5,538 nucleotides of DNA from the NCBI GenBank assembly GCA_002779045.1, contig PEXO01000236.1, positions 1 to 5,538 of the forward strand, read 5' to 3'. Below are positions 5,212 to 5,538 of the stretch, piece by piece (positions within the stretch are counted from its first letter, which is position 1; each line of letters starts with the position of its first letter). The notes under the pieces are model-generated. The model worked only from the letters and a program-made list of their open reading frames with translations, searched no databases and was not told the DNA's origin. This stretch comes from Elusimicrobia bacterium CG08_land_8_20_14_0_20_59_10 (GTDB taxonomy: Bacteria > Elusimicrobiota > Elusimicrobia > Elusimicrobiales > UBA9959). Position numbers and translations under genes: made by a program.

Positions 5212-5538
5212 TTACGCGGCCCCGGTTCCGGCGCCCGGCGCGCCCCCGGGAGCGGCTTCCGGAGCCGGCTTGGCCTCTTTCTTGACGCTCAGGCGCTTCG
5301 AAGGCTCCAGATAGGCCTTCAGGTTGGCTTCCACCACGCTGGGGGTGGAGCCGCTCTGCAGCAGCAGTACGCCGCGGATAATGATCTCCTTCACGAAGAG
5401 TTCCTCTTCGGAACGGTGTTTGAGCTTGCCGGCCATGGGCAGGAAAAGCCAGTAACCGGAACCCAGGCCATAGAAGGCCGCGGCCAGGGCCACGGCCATC
5501 AGCTTGGGCACATTAGCCACATCCTCAATGGAGGACAA
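5212..5538 (-). CDS. motA: MotA stator protein, C-terminal part (gene continues past window end)
   Basis: MotA surrounds MotB in the inner membrane and pushes on the rotor. Only the last 108 codons are in view, with the frame open at the right edge. The codon there is TTG (Leu), most likely internal and not a start, because MotA normally has about 150 more residues upstream. Visible are the end of the channel region, MAVALAAAFYGLGSGYWLF (membrane segment, ~12-33), the cytoplasmic turn LPMAGKLKHRSEEEL, and the helix KEIIIRGVLLLQSGSTPSVVEANLKAYL. These are hallmarks of MotA/TolQ/ExbB and of MotA in particular. The Pro in LPMAG probably matches E. coli Pro222. After about residue 82 there is a low-complexity Lys/Ala/Pro/Gly tail of some 25 residues, not usual in MotA. 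The stop is TAA at 5214-5212, 31 bp before motB. A promoter would lie outside the window. Confidence 0.92.
   Translation of the reverse strand: MSSIEDVANVPKLMAVALAAAFYGLGSGYWLFLPMAGKLKHRSEEELFVKEIIIRGVLLLQSGSTPSVVEANLKAYLEPSKRLSVKKEAKPAPEAAPGGAPGAGTGAA

Noticed and set aside
4506..5285. Long plus-strand ORF of 259 codons opposite motB
   Set aside because: It is antisense to motB and the end of motA, and its Arg/His/Gly/Leu-rich composition is typical of a shadow frame.
5536..5538. TTG at the right edge as the start of the MotA-like protein
   Set aside because: The protein would lack most of the MotA membrane and cytoplasmic region; the frame simply continues past the window.

Overview
The window looks like chromosome from a GC-rich, diderm (Gram-negative type), probably motile bacterium. 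The diderm inference rests on a lipoprotein with a clear lipobox and on a MotB whose OmpA-like domain binds peptidoglycan. The taxon cannot be fixed from the sequence. Gene style and an AATTAAGGGGACAG-type repeat are compatible with Elusimicrobiota or a deltaproteobacterium-like lineage, but this is only an impression. No tRNA, rRNA, CRISPR array or phage gene is visible.

Layout. Positions 1-1277 (+) hold the 3' part of a gene of unknown function. It encodes a single-pass membrane protein with a histone-H1-like Lys/Ala-rich C-terminal segment and an acidic end. Positions 1278-1443 are non-coding and dominated by a 135-bp AT-rich element (1315-1449) with 24-bp terminal inverted repeats and a 5-bp flanking duplication (CCGGG). 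This has the structure of a MITE or other small non-autonomous element. From 1444 to the right edge everything is on the minus strand and, in transcription order, reads motA (partial) - motB - lipoprotein - mnmA - ddl.

How the genes fit together. MotA and MotB form a proton- or sodium-driven stator. The lipoprotein is translationally coupled to motB, because motB's stop codon lies inside the lipoprotein's Shine-Dalgarno sequence, so it is a good candidate for a stator-associated envelope protein. mnmA (tRNA 2-thiouridylase) follows after 71 bp with an odd start region: AGGAGG directly abuts the ATG and a -10-like hexamer lies just upstream. ddl (D-Ala-D-Ala ligase) follows mnmA after 13 bp, its ribosome site beginning just after mnmA's stop. 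The small repeat element sits at the end of ddl and supplies its last codon and stop.

The points most worth a second look are the element that ends ddl, the lipoprotein coupled to motAB, the mnmA start region and the membrane protein with the histone-like tail.
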